Of a stretch of 64,000 nt of DNA, positions 29,306-39,300 are shown in pieces. The position numbers and the translations under genes were made by a program. The stretch is from assembly GCF_000209165.1 (NCBI RefSeq), contig NC_009068.1, positions 2,356,001 to 2,420,000 on the forward strand, read 5' to 3'. Positions within the stretch are counted from its first letter, which is position 1. Each line of letters opens with the position of its first letter. This DNA is from Scheffersomyces stipitis CBS 6054 (Eukaryota; Ascomycota; Pichiomycetes; Serinales; Debaryomycetaceae). The notes below the pieces were generated by a model. It did no database searches, was not told the DNA's origin, and saw only the letters and a program-made list of their open reading frames with translations.

Positions 29306-31342
29306 CTAAGTATTTCCCTTTCCCCTACTGAGCGAACTGTTACTGGGGATCCGATGCAACGAGTCTCGGCTAGAATTATCACCAAGTTGATAAATTTGCT
29401 GTGTATTTCGCATAGGAACCACAAACGGCTTGTTCATGAAGTTGTTGAAGCTCTTGCTTCCTTTGAGGGGTGGACTGATCGATGCTGGTGCTTCATTTCC
29501 AATATCTGCATTATCATTTAGGTTGATTGCGGACCTGGTTCGAAGAACAGAAGCCATCCTGTCATTAGAAGCCATTCTGGACATACCCCCTTCTTCCAAA
29601 CTCATATTGGTCTCATTCTGACTCTCAAAGTCGCCGTAGCCTCGATGGGCATAAATGAACCTGTTGATAATGGGTACCTTAGATGCGGCAGTATTGTATG
29701 CTCTCTTCAAAGGAATGGGGATATGGAGTTTTCTTACCTTGTACCCCCACTTGGCAAAATGAGAGCGGCCAAAATGATAGACAAAGAAGAAAAGCAAGAG
29801 AACAATTACAATCGAGTATACGCTATGCATGTTTTCGTCTTCGTCATCGCTGTCGTTTTCATAATAGATTCCCGGACTTAAGCTGCCACCAGGAACGAAT
29901 TGCTTTCCCGAAATCTCACTGGGATAAACACCTATCTGAGGACTATCCTCTTCAGCTGCTTTGATCTGGGAAGAAGCTACTTGTAAAATCTTACCTAAAG
30001 TCCAAGACAACTCATCGCCATTAACAGAATCAGCTGATTTGAAAGGAACGTGAACTTGCTCAGTTTCCTTCATTTCAGTTGTTTCTCCCTTGTCCTCGAC
30101 ATCTACGGCTAATCTGGGAAGATCAAAGCCCTCGTGCAAGACATTCATAACCCAGTTGGCCTTGAAACAGGCATCCTTCAAGAACTTGTCGGGGTCTAAA
30201 TTGGAGTAGTGGCCCTTTTTGGAGTTCTTCAAGATGGTCTTCCAGTCGCTTTCACAGTAGCCGCGAACCTTCTCGTTGAACCCATGGTAGTTGTATTCTC
30301 CACCACTTTGGAAGATATCATTGGCAGTGTACCAGTATTCTGAAACCCCAACAAATTTGTCCTTCTCGAAGTTCAAACGAGGCCCATGGATTCCGTTAAA
30401 CAAACATGGGTCATCCTTGCAAGGTTTGTTCTTCAAGAGCAAAGGGTATATAGACTTCGAACACGTCTCGTAGTTGCCTACGCCCTTAAACTTGTAGTTC
30501 TTGCCCTCGAAAGAGTGCGTCACTTCTGCACCTTTGGGTAAACAGGCATCGTCAACGTAATCTGGCACTTCGTCTGAACCAATAGAAGAAACCGCAATCA
30601 ACTGATTCAAATATCTTCTTCTGGCTTCATTAGCTCCAAAACCTAACCAGGTTTCCACAAATACGTTCCACTCCTGGGTGGTCCCGTCTACATTACGTAA
30701 TGTCACTTTGGACAAGTCATCGTTGTGTGCCTCAATCTCGGCTGCAGAGGACGGAACAAATGCAATCTGAGTCGATGCTCCTCCCATATCCATAAAGCCA
30801 ATTGACTCGTGCAATTGTTTCGAAGTATCATAACTATTGAATTGGCCCATAAGATAATTGAGAGCCAACCACCCATAAATACCTTCGGTTTCTCCGTCTA
30901 TGGTCTGAACAGCATCTTTGCAATCTTCTACTACGAACTTGGTGTGTTCCCTAATGCTGGAACAGGTTTCCTTCAAAATCTGCTTCTGGACTTTTTCTGG
31001 CAAAAGCCGCATTCCGGCCGTTGACAACACGTAGACAGGGGTATCTTGGATACTTTGTTGGGGAATTACTTCTTCAGCAAACTTCATTAACTTTGCATAG
31101 TGATCTGGCCATATCTTCTTGAAATTTTTCAGTTTCCCATAAGATGAGATACCAGGACTAATCTTCATAGACCACTTCTTGTCTCGTTCGATCTTGGGTG
31201 GCGACGTTAAGAGTGCCTTGTCCTTCTTGTGCATTGACTGGGTCTTGCTGGGATCTTCCCAGCGGTAGACTTGGATTCTGGAGCCTGACGAGCCTGAGTC
31301 TATGACAATTCCATACTTGTAGAGGTTGGGCGGAGGGGCCAT
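29306..31342 (-). CDS. YND1: YND1-type Golgi apyrase (GDA1/CD39 family)
   Basis: A 678-residue nucleoside di/triphosphatase that removes nucleoside diphosphate products of Golgi glycosylation. Apyrase conserved regions are visible: VIDSGSSGSR (ACR1, about 13-22), VLSTAGMRLLP (ACR2), GETEGIYGWLALNYLMG (ACR3) and FMDMGGASTQIAF (ACR4). Unlike Gda1 there is no N-terminal anchor. A single membrane segment SIVIVLLLFFFVYHF lies at about 505-525, followed by a Ser/Arg-rich cytosolic tail of about 150 residues, which is the Ynd1 layout. The gene is slightly longer than yeast Ynd1 (630). It is divergent from the PalC-like gene with 323 bp between ATGs. Confidence 0.92.
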   Translation of the reverse strand: MAPPPNLYKYGIVIDSGSSGSRIQVYRWEDPSKTQSMHKKDKALLTSPPKIERDKKWSMKISPGISSYGKLKNFKKIWPDHYAKLMKFAEEVIPQQSIQDTPVYVLSTAGMRLLPEKVQKQILKETCSSIREHTKFVVEDCKDAVQTIDGETEGIYGWLALNYLMGQFNSYDTSKQLHESIGFMDMGGASTQIAFVPSSAAEIEAHNDDLSKVTLRNVDGTTQEWNVFVETWLGFGANEARRRYLNQLIAVSSIGSDEVPDYVDDACLPKGAEVTHSFEGKNYKFKGVGNYETCSKSIYPLLLKNKPCKDDPCLFNGIHGPRLNFEKDKFVGVSEYWYTANDIFQSGGEYNYHGFNEKVRGYCESDWKTILKNSKKGHYSNLDPDKFLKDACFKANWVMNVLHEGFDLPRLAVDVEDKGETTEMKETEQVHVPFKSADSVNGDELSWTLGKILQVASSQIKAAEEDSPQIGVYPSEISGKQFVPGGSLSPGIYYENDSDDEDENMHSVYSIVIVLLLFFFVYHFGRSHFAKWGYKVRKLHIPIPLKRAYNTAASKVPIINRFIYAHRGYGDFESQNETNMSLEEGGMSRMASNDRMASVLRTRSAINLNDNADIGNEAPASISPPLKGSKSFNNFMNKPFVVPMRNTQQIYQLGDNSSRDSLHRIPSNSSLSRGKGNT

Positions 31343-31665
31343 CTTGAATCAAAAGAATGGAAAAGTAACGAATATGAACTAAAGGTAGATCTATGTGTAT
31401 ATTTATAGTGGATATGTGGATATCAGGAGTTCTTCTTTATCACGCTCTTTGTTGTTCGTTCTGGCTTCTAGAAGAAGGCTTGGATTTAACAGTCTCATGG
31501 AAAGACAAGGTGGAAAAATATTGGTGCGCGTTGTGGCCTGAAATTTCTGGGGATTATTAGTGTATAGTAATTTATTAGTATAGCTGTATGGAATCAAATA
31601 TTTATTCTGATTTCAATATTCTAAATTGTGCTTCTAATTGTTTCCTTTCTATCTAGACAGTTGCC
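31343..31665. other. short divergent promoter YND1 / PalC-like
   Basis: 323 bp between two ATGs; no ORF or strong known site seen. Confidence 0.5.
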
Positions 31666-33054
31666 ATGATAGTGCTTCCAAATACTCCACCACTACCTAC
31701 AGCATTCAAAACAGCTTCTAAGCTCAATCCTTCTTTACTAGCTACAAGATCTGCTTTAGCCGTTCCAACTTTGGCAAGTTACCACGATTCCATTCGTTTT
31801 GCCGACAATTTGGATCGCTATCTCGAGGAAATCTTCAGTTACATACTGAACGAGAGTGGTCGTTCTGAATTGGACCACATAGTAAGTTATGCGTCTAAAA
31901 CAATGGTTGTAAATACCTCGGAAATTCCCTGGTCGAATGTTAAACAAGCCGTTGGCAAAGAGAAGTCTGACATCTCCCACAACAACGAAAAACTCAAACT
32001 CAATAAACTCAACAAAGTCTTCAAAGCAATACCATCTACTGAAAAGGTAACCACCACTAACGGGCAATGGACTCTCGAAAACGAAATACAACTTGTATTG
32101 GTAGCTATTGCCTTTGTTTACATCAAGATAGGATCTGAGTTGACAAATGAGCTCATAGACGATGAGTCTGGCAATAGTTCAAGTCCAGAAATAAATGAAA
32201 AGTGGAAGCAGGTAGTCAATTTCTACAAGAAAGCTATTTCGTACACTTTATTTGGTATTCAGGTGAACAGTATAGCTCGTACACGCTTTAATGGAGCCAT
32301 CTTTACTTTCATTCACAAGATCAGTGAGATCAACTTCCAGTTGTCCATTCTTTGTAAATCGTCATGGGTCAACCGCAATTCCTTCAGAGAATCTGGCTCA
32401 TTTGCCATGACTAACAATGGTACTTTATCAAGAGTAGCGATATTCGTTCTAAATGAAATCAAGAATCTGAAGAGTCTTTTGGTAGAACTAGAATCATTCC
32501 CGGATATCGGCTTAAACTATAAGAATTGGCAGGACTATTTAGATCTTATGGAAAAGTACGCTAGTGCTTATGCTGGTTTATTTCTAGCTGTAGAAAATTA
32601 CCAAAAGGACAAATTAGGTAACGCCATTGGCTTAGTACATTTCAGTTTACTCAACTTGCAAAGCAAGAATATCGATACAAACAGCAAGAAGCTTGCCGAC
32701 AAGCTCAAGTCTAAGATAGCGACCAAGAAGAATGAGCATTTATTGAACAAGCTCGATTCAGTCTCGACCTTGAATATCAATAAGTCGCTTTTTAACGACA
32801 AATCAGGAGTGGTTCTCAATGACATTTCATATCTATTTGATCAGTTAATACATTTGAACTTGAAGCTTGAGAAAGAGAACAACACCCTCAAATTTGACAC
32901 CATAGTCAACTGGCAAGACATCAGTAAGGATTCTAAATGGCCCTTGGGTAACAAGATCCCTGTATCAGACATCAAGCCATACCAGCCACTGGTGTTCAAT
33001 GACGTAATCCAGGAAAAGCCTAAAGACTACTATGGTCGTGGGGCATACTACTAG
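31666..33054 (+). CDS. PalC-like BRO1-domain protein
   Basis: 462 residues, nearly all one alpha-helical BRO1-type domain: SIRFADNLDRYLEEIFSYI, VNFYKKAISYTLFGIQVNSIARTR, YASAYAGLFLAVENYQKDKLGNAIGLVHFSLL. It ends KDYYGRGAYY with no coiled-coil or Pro-rich extension, unlike Bro1 and Rim20/PalA. This fits the short PalC class (yeast YGR122W), which links ESCRT-III (Snf7) to the plasma-membrane Rim/Pal pH-sensing complex. It could also be a diverged Bro1 relative, but length and tail argue against that. The start ATG is unambiguous, with divergent YND1 close by. Confidence 0.75.
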   Translation: MIVLPNTPPLPTAFKTASKLNPSLLATRSALAVPTLASYHDSIRFADNLDRYLEEIFSYILNESGRSELDHIVSYASKTMVVNTSEIPWSNVKQAVGKEKSDISHNNEKLKLNKLNKVFKAIPSTEKVTTTNGQWTLENEIQLVLVAIAFVYIKIGSELTNELIDDESGNSSSPEINEKWKQVVNFYKKAISYTLFGIQVNSIARTRFNGAIFTFIHKISEINFQLSILCKSSWVNRNSFRESGSFAMTNNGTLSRVAIFVLNEIKNLKSLLVELESFPDIGLNYKNWQDYLDLMEKYASAYAGLFLAVENYQKDKLGNAIGLVHFSLLNLQSKNIDTNSKKLADKLKSKIATKKNEHLLNKLDSVSTLNINKSLFNDKSGVVLNDISYLFDQLIHLNLKLEKENNTLKFDTIVNWQDISKDSKWPLGNKIPVSDIKPYQPLVFNDVIQEKPKDYYGRGAYY

Positions 33055-33967
33055 GTTGGAGATTCCTAACTATGAACAGAGTAAAAGAGTCAACGACTGT
33101 GATACGACAGATTGCTAAGAAAACTATTTGATAATTACTAATCTTGTGATGCACAATATCTTAATCATTTACGACGGAATAGTATCGATCGATGATCTTT
33201 TGCACATCGGCTCTGAATCGATCCGATCTGCAAAATACGAGTCTATGAAAATATATGAAAAGAAACATACGTTTCTCAGCTGTTGAAGATTGAGAACTTG
33301 ATTACGACATCGTATAGCAGTATAGATATTCAAGGGACAGTAGCTACATTGAGTACCCCAACGCCGTTTGGGGGAGTACTTGTGGAAGTTGGGAGATCTG
33401 CTTACTTTTTAGTTGGTGAGGCGAAACTCAATCCCGATAAATTAGTGTCTGATAATAATCAAGGCACTTTAACACGACCACCTCCCATTTGGGTATCTAT
33501 GGCATTTGGTATAGAGCCTTATTTTTTGTGGGGAATATTAATCCGTTATCTGGATTTGTCAGTTTCTCCGCTTACCGCAGCTTATTATTGAGACAGAAGC
33601 GGACGGGACGGTTTCCTAATAAGTTGTAGCATCGTATGTGCTTTTAACGGGAACCTTATAGTAATGCTGTGGTGGACTACAATTCCAATTATGCTACATT
33701 TTTGAACGGCCGTACCTGTGGCGTCCATTTAGATTATGGACGGTATTCATCTTCATAATCCGAAGTTGTTCCATATTCCTGTAGATTAATTAGTTGCAAA
33801 ATTGAGAAAACCAGTCGGCAAGAATTTACTTTAGCTACTACATCTTTTGGTCTGGACAACCTCTAAGATGTGACAATATCAAATCTATACTGAACTTACT
33901 GAGTGTCTAGCTGTATTCAACAATTCTGTATACTTCATAGTTCGTTTTGGCATAGTATGGGTCTAAA
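33055..33967. other. 913-bp convergent gap
   Basis: This lies between the stops of the PalC-like gene and JLP1. One 102-codon frame (33283-33591) begins with TTG and has no family features, so I do not call it. Nothing else was seen. Confidence 0.5.
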
Positions 33968-35206
33968 CTAATCTAAGGACAATCCCAAAGCTTCTCTCTG
34001 AGACTTGGATTCGGCATCGTAGAAAGGAACCTCAGCCAATGAACTTACTCTCGTACCGTGTCTTGGTTCTTGGCCCTCGTAATCAAGAACAGCAAAATGC
34101 TGACTGATTCTGTTATCCCAAAGAGCAGAAGTACCCAAGCCTGGCTGGGATGGCTTCCAGTTGAACCTGACCTGGATGTCCAAGTTCTTTTCAAAGACAT
34201 CAAACAAATACTCTAAGATGACCTTTGATTCACCTGGCTCTAAACCTACAATTCTGCTGGTCATAGCACGGTTGACATACAAGGACTTCCAGCCGGTAAC
34301 AGGATGGGTTCTGATGATTGGGTGTTCCCTTTCAATGTGAACAGTACCCTTCAATGGGTTCTCACGATCAACGTACTTGTTAGCAGAGAAGTATACAGCC
34401 TTCTTCCCATCAAGGAATTCTTGCAAAGCTGGAGAAAGCTTGTCGTAAGCGGCATAACCAGAAGCCCAAACGGTGTCTCCCCCAACTTCAGGAATGGTAT
34501 CATTGTGCAAATGAGTGATCCCTGGAGGTTGCAATTCGTGAACCAAGTCAGTGTGCCACCTCGAGGTGAAATGGTTCAAAGTCTTTCTGAAGGTGATAGG
34601 ACCAAATTTCTTAAAAAGCTCAGGCCAGATGACCGTAATACCACGAATGCCAGGAACGTGAACCTGTTGAGGATGAACTTCAACTTTGCCGAAGTATTCG
34701 CCCAATTCGAACTGTTTCTGTGGAGACAAATCCTGATCTCTGAAGAAGACTACGACTCTCTCGGCAATCAAGAGGGCCAATTCATCTCTCTGTTGGTCCG
34801 TGAGTTCGCTCAATTGCAAACCTACAATCTCAGTACCAATGTGCTTTGTCAAATGTTTAACTTCCTTAGCAGCCCCCAACAATGCCTTCTTCTCCGGATC
34901 GGCCTTGGAACCTCTGTCAATAAACTCCCAAGGTGTGTTTCTGATGGCAGTAGCGTCGTCAATGAAAACCGGAATCTCCTCAGTAGGAGGTCTTTCAGGG
35001 TAACCACGAGAAATGTCGATTCCGTACTTTTCGAATCTTTTTCTGGTAGGCTCTGGAAGCTTGTCTACGGAGGAATCGGCAAATCCTCCCTTGAAGTTGG
35101 AAGTTCCATCACCAGTCCTTCCAACGCCTAAAGCGATCTTCTTAACACTCTCAGTGATAGAGTCTGCGGAGGTGTCCACTTGCTGGACTTGAACAGATGG
35201 AGCCAT
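33968..35206 (-). CDS. JLP1: JLP1-type Fe(II)/2-oxoglutarate-dependent sulfonate dioxygenase
   Basis: 412 residues, the length I recall for yeast Jlp1. It belongs to the TauD family, which releases sulfite from taurine and other sulfonates so they can serve as sulfur sources. The iron ligands are visible: RWHTD with His218 and Asp220, and the distal His370 in WDNRISQHFAV. Arginines in EPRHGTRVS (383, 386) would bind 2-oxoglutarate. GGDTVWASGYAAYDKLSP and HPVTGWKSLYVN are also family blocks. In yeast the gene is under sulfur control. Here an ACTGTGG core (Met31/32-like) can be read on the same strand about 385 bp upstream, which is weak. Two TGCGAA-type elements lie 85-120 bp upstream. Confidence 0.93.
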   Translation of the reverse strand: MAPSVQVQQVDTSADSITESVKKIALGVGRTGDGTSNFKGGFADSSVDKLPEPTRKRFEKYGIDISRGYPERPPTEEIPVFIDDATAIRNTPWEFIDRGSKADPEKKALLGAAKEVKHLTKHIGTEIVGLQLSELTDQQRDELALLIAERVVVFFRDQDLSPQKQFELGEYFGKVEVHPQQVHVPGIRGITVIWPELFKKFGPITFRKTLNHFTSRWHTDLVHELQPPGITHLHNDTIPEVGGDTVWASGYAAYDKLSPALQEFLDGKKAVYFSANKYVDRENPLKGTVHIEREHPIIRTHPVTGWKSLYVNRAMTSRIVGLEPGESKVILEYLFDVFEKNLDIQVRFNWKPSQPGLGTSALWDNRISQHFAVLDYEGQEPRHGTRVSSLAEVPFYDAESKSQREALGLSLD

Positions 35207-35754
35207 ATTTGTCTCTTACAATAGTGTATATTGATTCTATTTCTGCTAGATACCGTATGTTCTGTTGGGAACAACTCTCGTTAAATAGATAAATTCGCAG
35301 CCATAGTTGATAGCGATTTCGCAATAAGTGTGGCTACACGGAAACCATTACCCAATCTATTCTAGTACTTAAATACCCCCTGCTGGCGATTGCGTAGTAT
35401 CTGTCAAACTGAGCTTACTAATCACTTCTGAATATATACTAATTACACTGATTTATGTTTTGCAATTCATGGCAAACCGGAGATACTCTCCAGCCACACA
35501 TTGGTGATACGAAAATGAAATATATTGTGTAGAAATAATCTAGTGTTACTATGGCTATGGGGCAGTACAGAATCGCTTCTTAATTGGATTCCACAGTAAA
35601 TACATATTGCTATTCAATTCCGTTAGAAAAGTTCACATAGTTTACTTGTGATTCACTGAGCCCCTTATAGAAGAGTATGTATGTTGAGCCATACTAATAC
35701 CCAAACAATCGTCCAATTGACAGATACTGAACCTTTATTTCTATTGTCTTTGCA
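35207..35754. other. JLP1 upstream region
   Basis: About 550 bp. It holds a near copy of the recurrent 12-mer on the minus strand (35292-35303) and ATTTCGCA (35316-35323). No ORF on the JLP1 side. Confidence 0.45.
35292..35323 (-). promoter_or_regulatory. near copy of the recurrent element plus second TGCGAAAT
   Basis: On the minus strand TGGCTGCGAATT (one mismatch to the 12-mer) occupies 35292-35303, and TGCGAAAT occupies 35316-35323. Both lie 86-117 bp upstream of the JLP1 ATG, in the same orientation as the gene. Confidence 0.4.
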
Positions 35755-35955
35755 TTACCCAACCTTGCTGTACTTGCCTAGACTGCCACCGTTATCTCGA
35801 CCGCCACGAACAAGACTAGTGATTAATTTGAAGACAAGTACAATCACTGATACGAGTACAAAGAGCATCAGGAGAAGTAAGGCCCATAGAATGAGGTTGA
35901 TAACAAATGGTGAAAACAATGGATGATCTTGCAAATTATCTTGATAATTAAACAT
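35755..35955 (-). CDS. candidate 66-residue single-pass membrane protein
   Basis: This ATG ORF reads like a real small membrane protein. A polar N terminus (MFNYQDNLQDHPLFSPF) precedes one strong hydrophobic helix at about 19-46. A short basic, Gly-rich tail (SLVRGGRDNGGSLGKYSKVG) follows. The positive residues flank only the C-terminal side, so a luminal N terminus and cytosolic C terminus are predicted. I recognise no family. A frame also exists on the other strand but is less protein-like. It sits alone between JLP1 and SEC3. Confidence 0.45.
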   Translation of the reverse strand: MFNYQDNLQDHPLFSPFVINLILWALLLLMLFVLVSVIVLVFKLITSLVRGGRDNGGSLGKYSKVG

Positions 35956-36308
35956 TCTAAATTAGTAGATAAAACTGATCTTGATAATAGAGTTCATTTG
36001 TTTATACTATGGACTTCCACCAGTTTATATTCTAGTCGCCCCAGCTTTACTGAAAGCCAACTATTCGAGTGGCATAATTTGATGTACACAGCCTATCTCA
36101 GTGAGGGGCATGAACCACCTTATCACGCAAAGTAGAACGCACTTACCATCAGGCTGTGTTATCGGTCATTAAACGTCTTCACCGGCAATGTAATGGTTCG
36201 TTTGTAATTCACACCTAAGGAACCAGAAGCCAGATATCTACCATTGGATTTACGCTGGTGCATGTCTATACGATGTGAGTGTCCTTAGTAATTCCTATAT
36301 TACATATG
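35956..36308. other. SEC3 3' flank
   Basis: 353 bp, no credible ORF, no known element seen. Confidence 0.5.
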
Positions 36309-39300
36309 CTAATGTATAGACTTAAAGATGGAATGGATCTCTTGTTTGCCGATGTTGTACTCGATATCTCTGTCAAAATCATTTCTCAAGATCTTGTTCA
36401 ATCTAGTGAAATAGTTTACTGTAGAGTTCTCCATATCTTCCCAGAGTTTCTCAACAAGATCCTTTTCAAACATATCGCTGCCTGTGACATAGTGCTTTTC
36501 CAACTTCTTATAGATTTCGTGTACCTTCAAGCTCACTTCCTTCTGAGTGTAGCTGGCCAAAAGAGATTTGACATACTTCTTGTTGTACTTCTTCGGTCTG
36601 TTCAACTTATCGAGAGCTTCATAGTTATTGACAAACTCAATCAATTTGCCAATATTCTTCGTTAACAACTTCTGGAAATATGTATCTTCAACCTTCTTGA
36701 ACACAGTCTCCAATCTAGCGTTCATATCTCTTGTAGACGAGGTGCCGTTATTGACGGAATCTAACTGTTCCAAAATATAGTAGATGTTCTGGATAATGCT
36801 GACATTTCTGTATTCCCTTTCTTTATCGTCCAAATCGTTGTTCTTCAACAATGGATCATCTCTCATGAACAAATGAATCAATGCCTCAGTGATTTGCTTA
36901 TATGACAAATCAACCATTGATCTGACCGACGTGTTTCTGATTTCACGGTTATTCTCCAACGAAGATTCTGTGATCAATAACAACTGATTCACATTCTTCA
37001 CCGATGGTAGCACTCCGCTCTTGGCAACAACAAGAGAATTGTTCAAAAGCTCGATTTGTCCTTCAATGAACTTAGTCCATGTATTCTTGTACTTTTCAAT
37101 AGACTTCTTTAAGAAGTTAAACAAAAGGAACTCCTGGTTGGTCGATTGAGTACTATTGGACACCGTTTCTAAATAGATCAAAATCAATGGAATGTTCAAT
37201 TCAACTGGATTGACCCTCTTCATAAAGATATTGATGAAGTTACCGAAAATAGTAGTCATATTGCCAATCAATTCATTGGTTGAATAGTTCTTGTTATCGT
37301 TCAAAGTCTCGACGTTTAACGATGGGAAATCATCGATCATTCTTCTACGTTCACTATAAGGATGAACCTTCATGAACTCGTCGTAATCAAAAGTGTCTCT
37401 GTCGTAATGAAAAAATGTTCCAACGAAAAACTGGATAATGGAAATAAGATCTTTGGATTCATCAATGATAGCCACAACAGCCTTCGGGTCTTCGATCTCA
37501 TTGGAGTTCTTGGAGTACTTTCTCACGTTTTCAAGATGAGCTTGTTGTTTATGGTCATCAGATTCTTCCATATTTAATCCGAATCTCTTTCTCGATAATC
37601 TCAACGTTCTTGACTTTCTCAAATGGTTTTCATCCAAAACTTGAGATAGCCCATTCGAAGCAGTACTGTTGGAGTTATTGCTATAGTTAATGCGCTTTAA
37701 TTTGCTTTTGATGAGACTCTCTAAGAAGTTGCTGATCAACGCGTTGAAGAACTGGTTCAATTCCTGGAATTCTATGGCTCCACACTCTTTCACAAAGTAA
37801 GTAATACCAGTGTAGATCAACATATTGTTCAATTCACGTAATAGAATATGAGGTTTGAATCTAATTAAATCAGATGAAGCTTGTTCAATCAACATCTTGA
37901 ATTGAGACTTCGCAAAAAAGATGAAGTTCTTGATAAAACTCGATGTGACTCTTTCGTACGTAGCGTCAAATTGCTTCAACGCTCTCATGGAACTCAAATA
38001 AAAGTCGTCTTCTGTCGGATCATGTTTGATTGTACTTAAAGCGTTGAACAAATCAAGCAAGGCTAATTCCAAATTCTCCAACTTGTTCAACCTGTCGAAT
38101 TCAGTGAATCCCTCGATAATTCTCAAATCGTCACTGTTAACACTCACTTTTGACAAGATACCTCTCAAGTCGTTGTACAACAACTTTCTGTTGATTGACT
38201 TTACTTGTAGACCCTGTGAGTTGTTCTCAATTGTGTCTACTTCCAGCGACAAGAATTTGAAGTCAATCTCCATCTTTTTGAAGATGTGGCTCAAATTCTC
38301 TACCTCATTGATGGAAGTGCCTACATCTTTCGAAACGTTGCTGCTGCCAAAATTCAAACCAATCAACTCTCTGACGTTCTGCTGTTTTACGTTGTTAAGC
38401 TCTCTGGTCAACTTCTTGATAAGTGAATCGCTATCGTCCGTAATTGACCATTTCAAATCATCAAACAACTCCTCAACTTCAGGATCCTTCTCCAACTTTT
38501 CCCCATCTTTCTTGACGATATTGAGTCCAGGTTCTGACTGAAGCGTGTCGTGAGTATACATTGTCCCTTCATCAAAAGAATACTTTTGGTTCGACTCTAA
38601 TGTATCGTCTATCAGCGATTGGGTGATATTCCTGGCTGAAATATCTGGATCAATCTGACCCAAATTGGCTGATTCATCTACAGATAAATTGGCATCTTCT
38701 TTACTCTTACTAATATGAGAGTCAAGCATGTTTTCTATCTCTTGAATCGACGAGTTGATAGTACTTGTGTGATATTCTCCATTAGGAGGCTGGGAGAGTT
38801 CAGAGAGTCCAAGTCCCTTATCTATAGGTTCGGTCTCAATAGGATCCTTTTTTGAAGCGCCTTTGAAGTTCTCGCTATCGCTTTCATCAGTGATTTCTTC
38901 AATTCCGAAATCTGGAGACTTTGCGGATGAAGCAATCCCTGGATGCTCTGGGATACGCTCTGCAAAATTTTGAATGATTTCAGACTCCGTCTTAGAATTT
39001 TCAACGCTGGGTAAATTTTCAGCTTCCAAATGGTCCTGGAGTTGCATTCCCAATGCTGCTACGGTCTCAAGTGGCTCTGAAAAATTACGGTGTTCTACGA
39101 CCTCATGCTCCGGAATGGGCTTGAAGTTTCTTAATGGCGAAGTTTCTCGTGCCTGTTTGGCATACTCATGCAATTTGTCTGGCGAATACTGCTCTTTAGG
39201 CTCAAAAACAAAGCTCTGTGAATCATTGTTGACGATATCGCTTGTAGTGCTCATGTTATTGAGAGGTGACCTCTGTTGGTATGGATGGTTACCTGAATTG

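Noticed and set aside
33283..33591. 102-codon ORF between PalC-like gene and JLP1
   Set aside because: Starts with TTG; the only ATG is far downstream; no family features.
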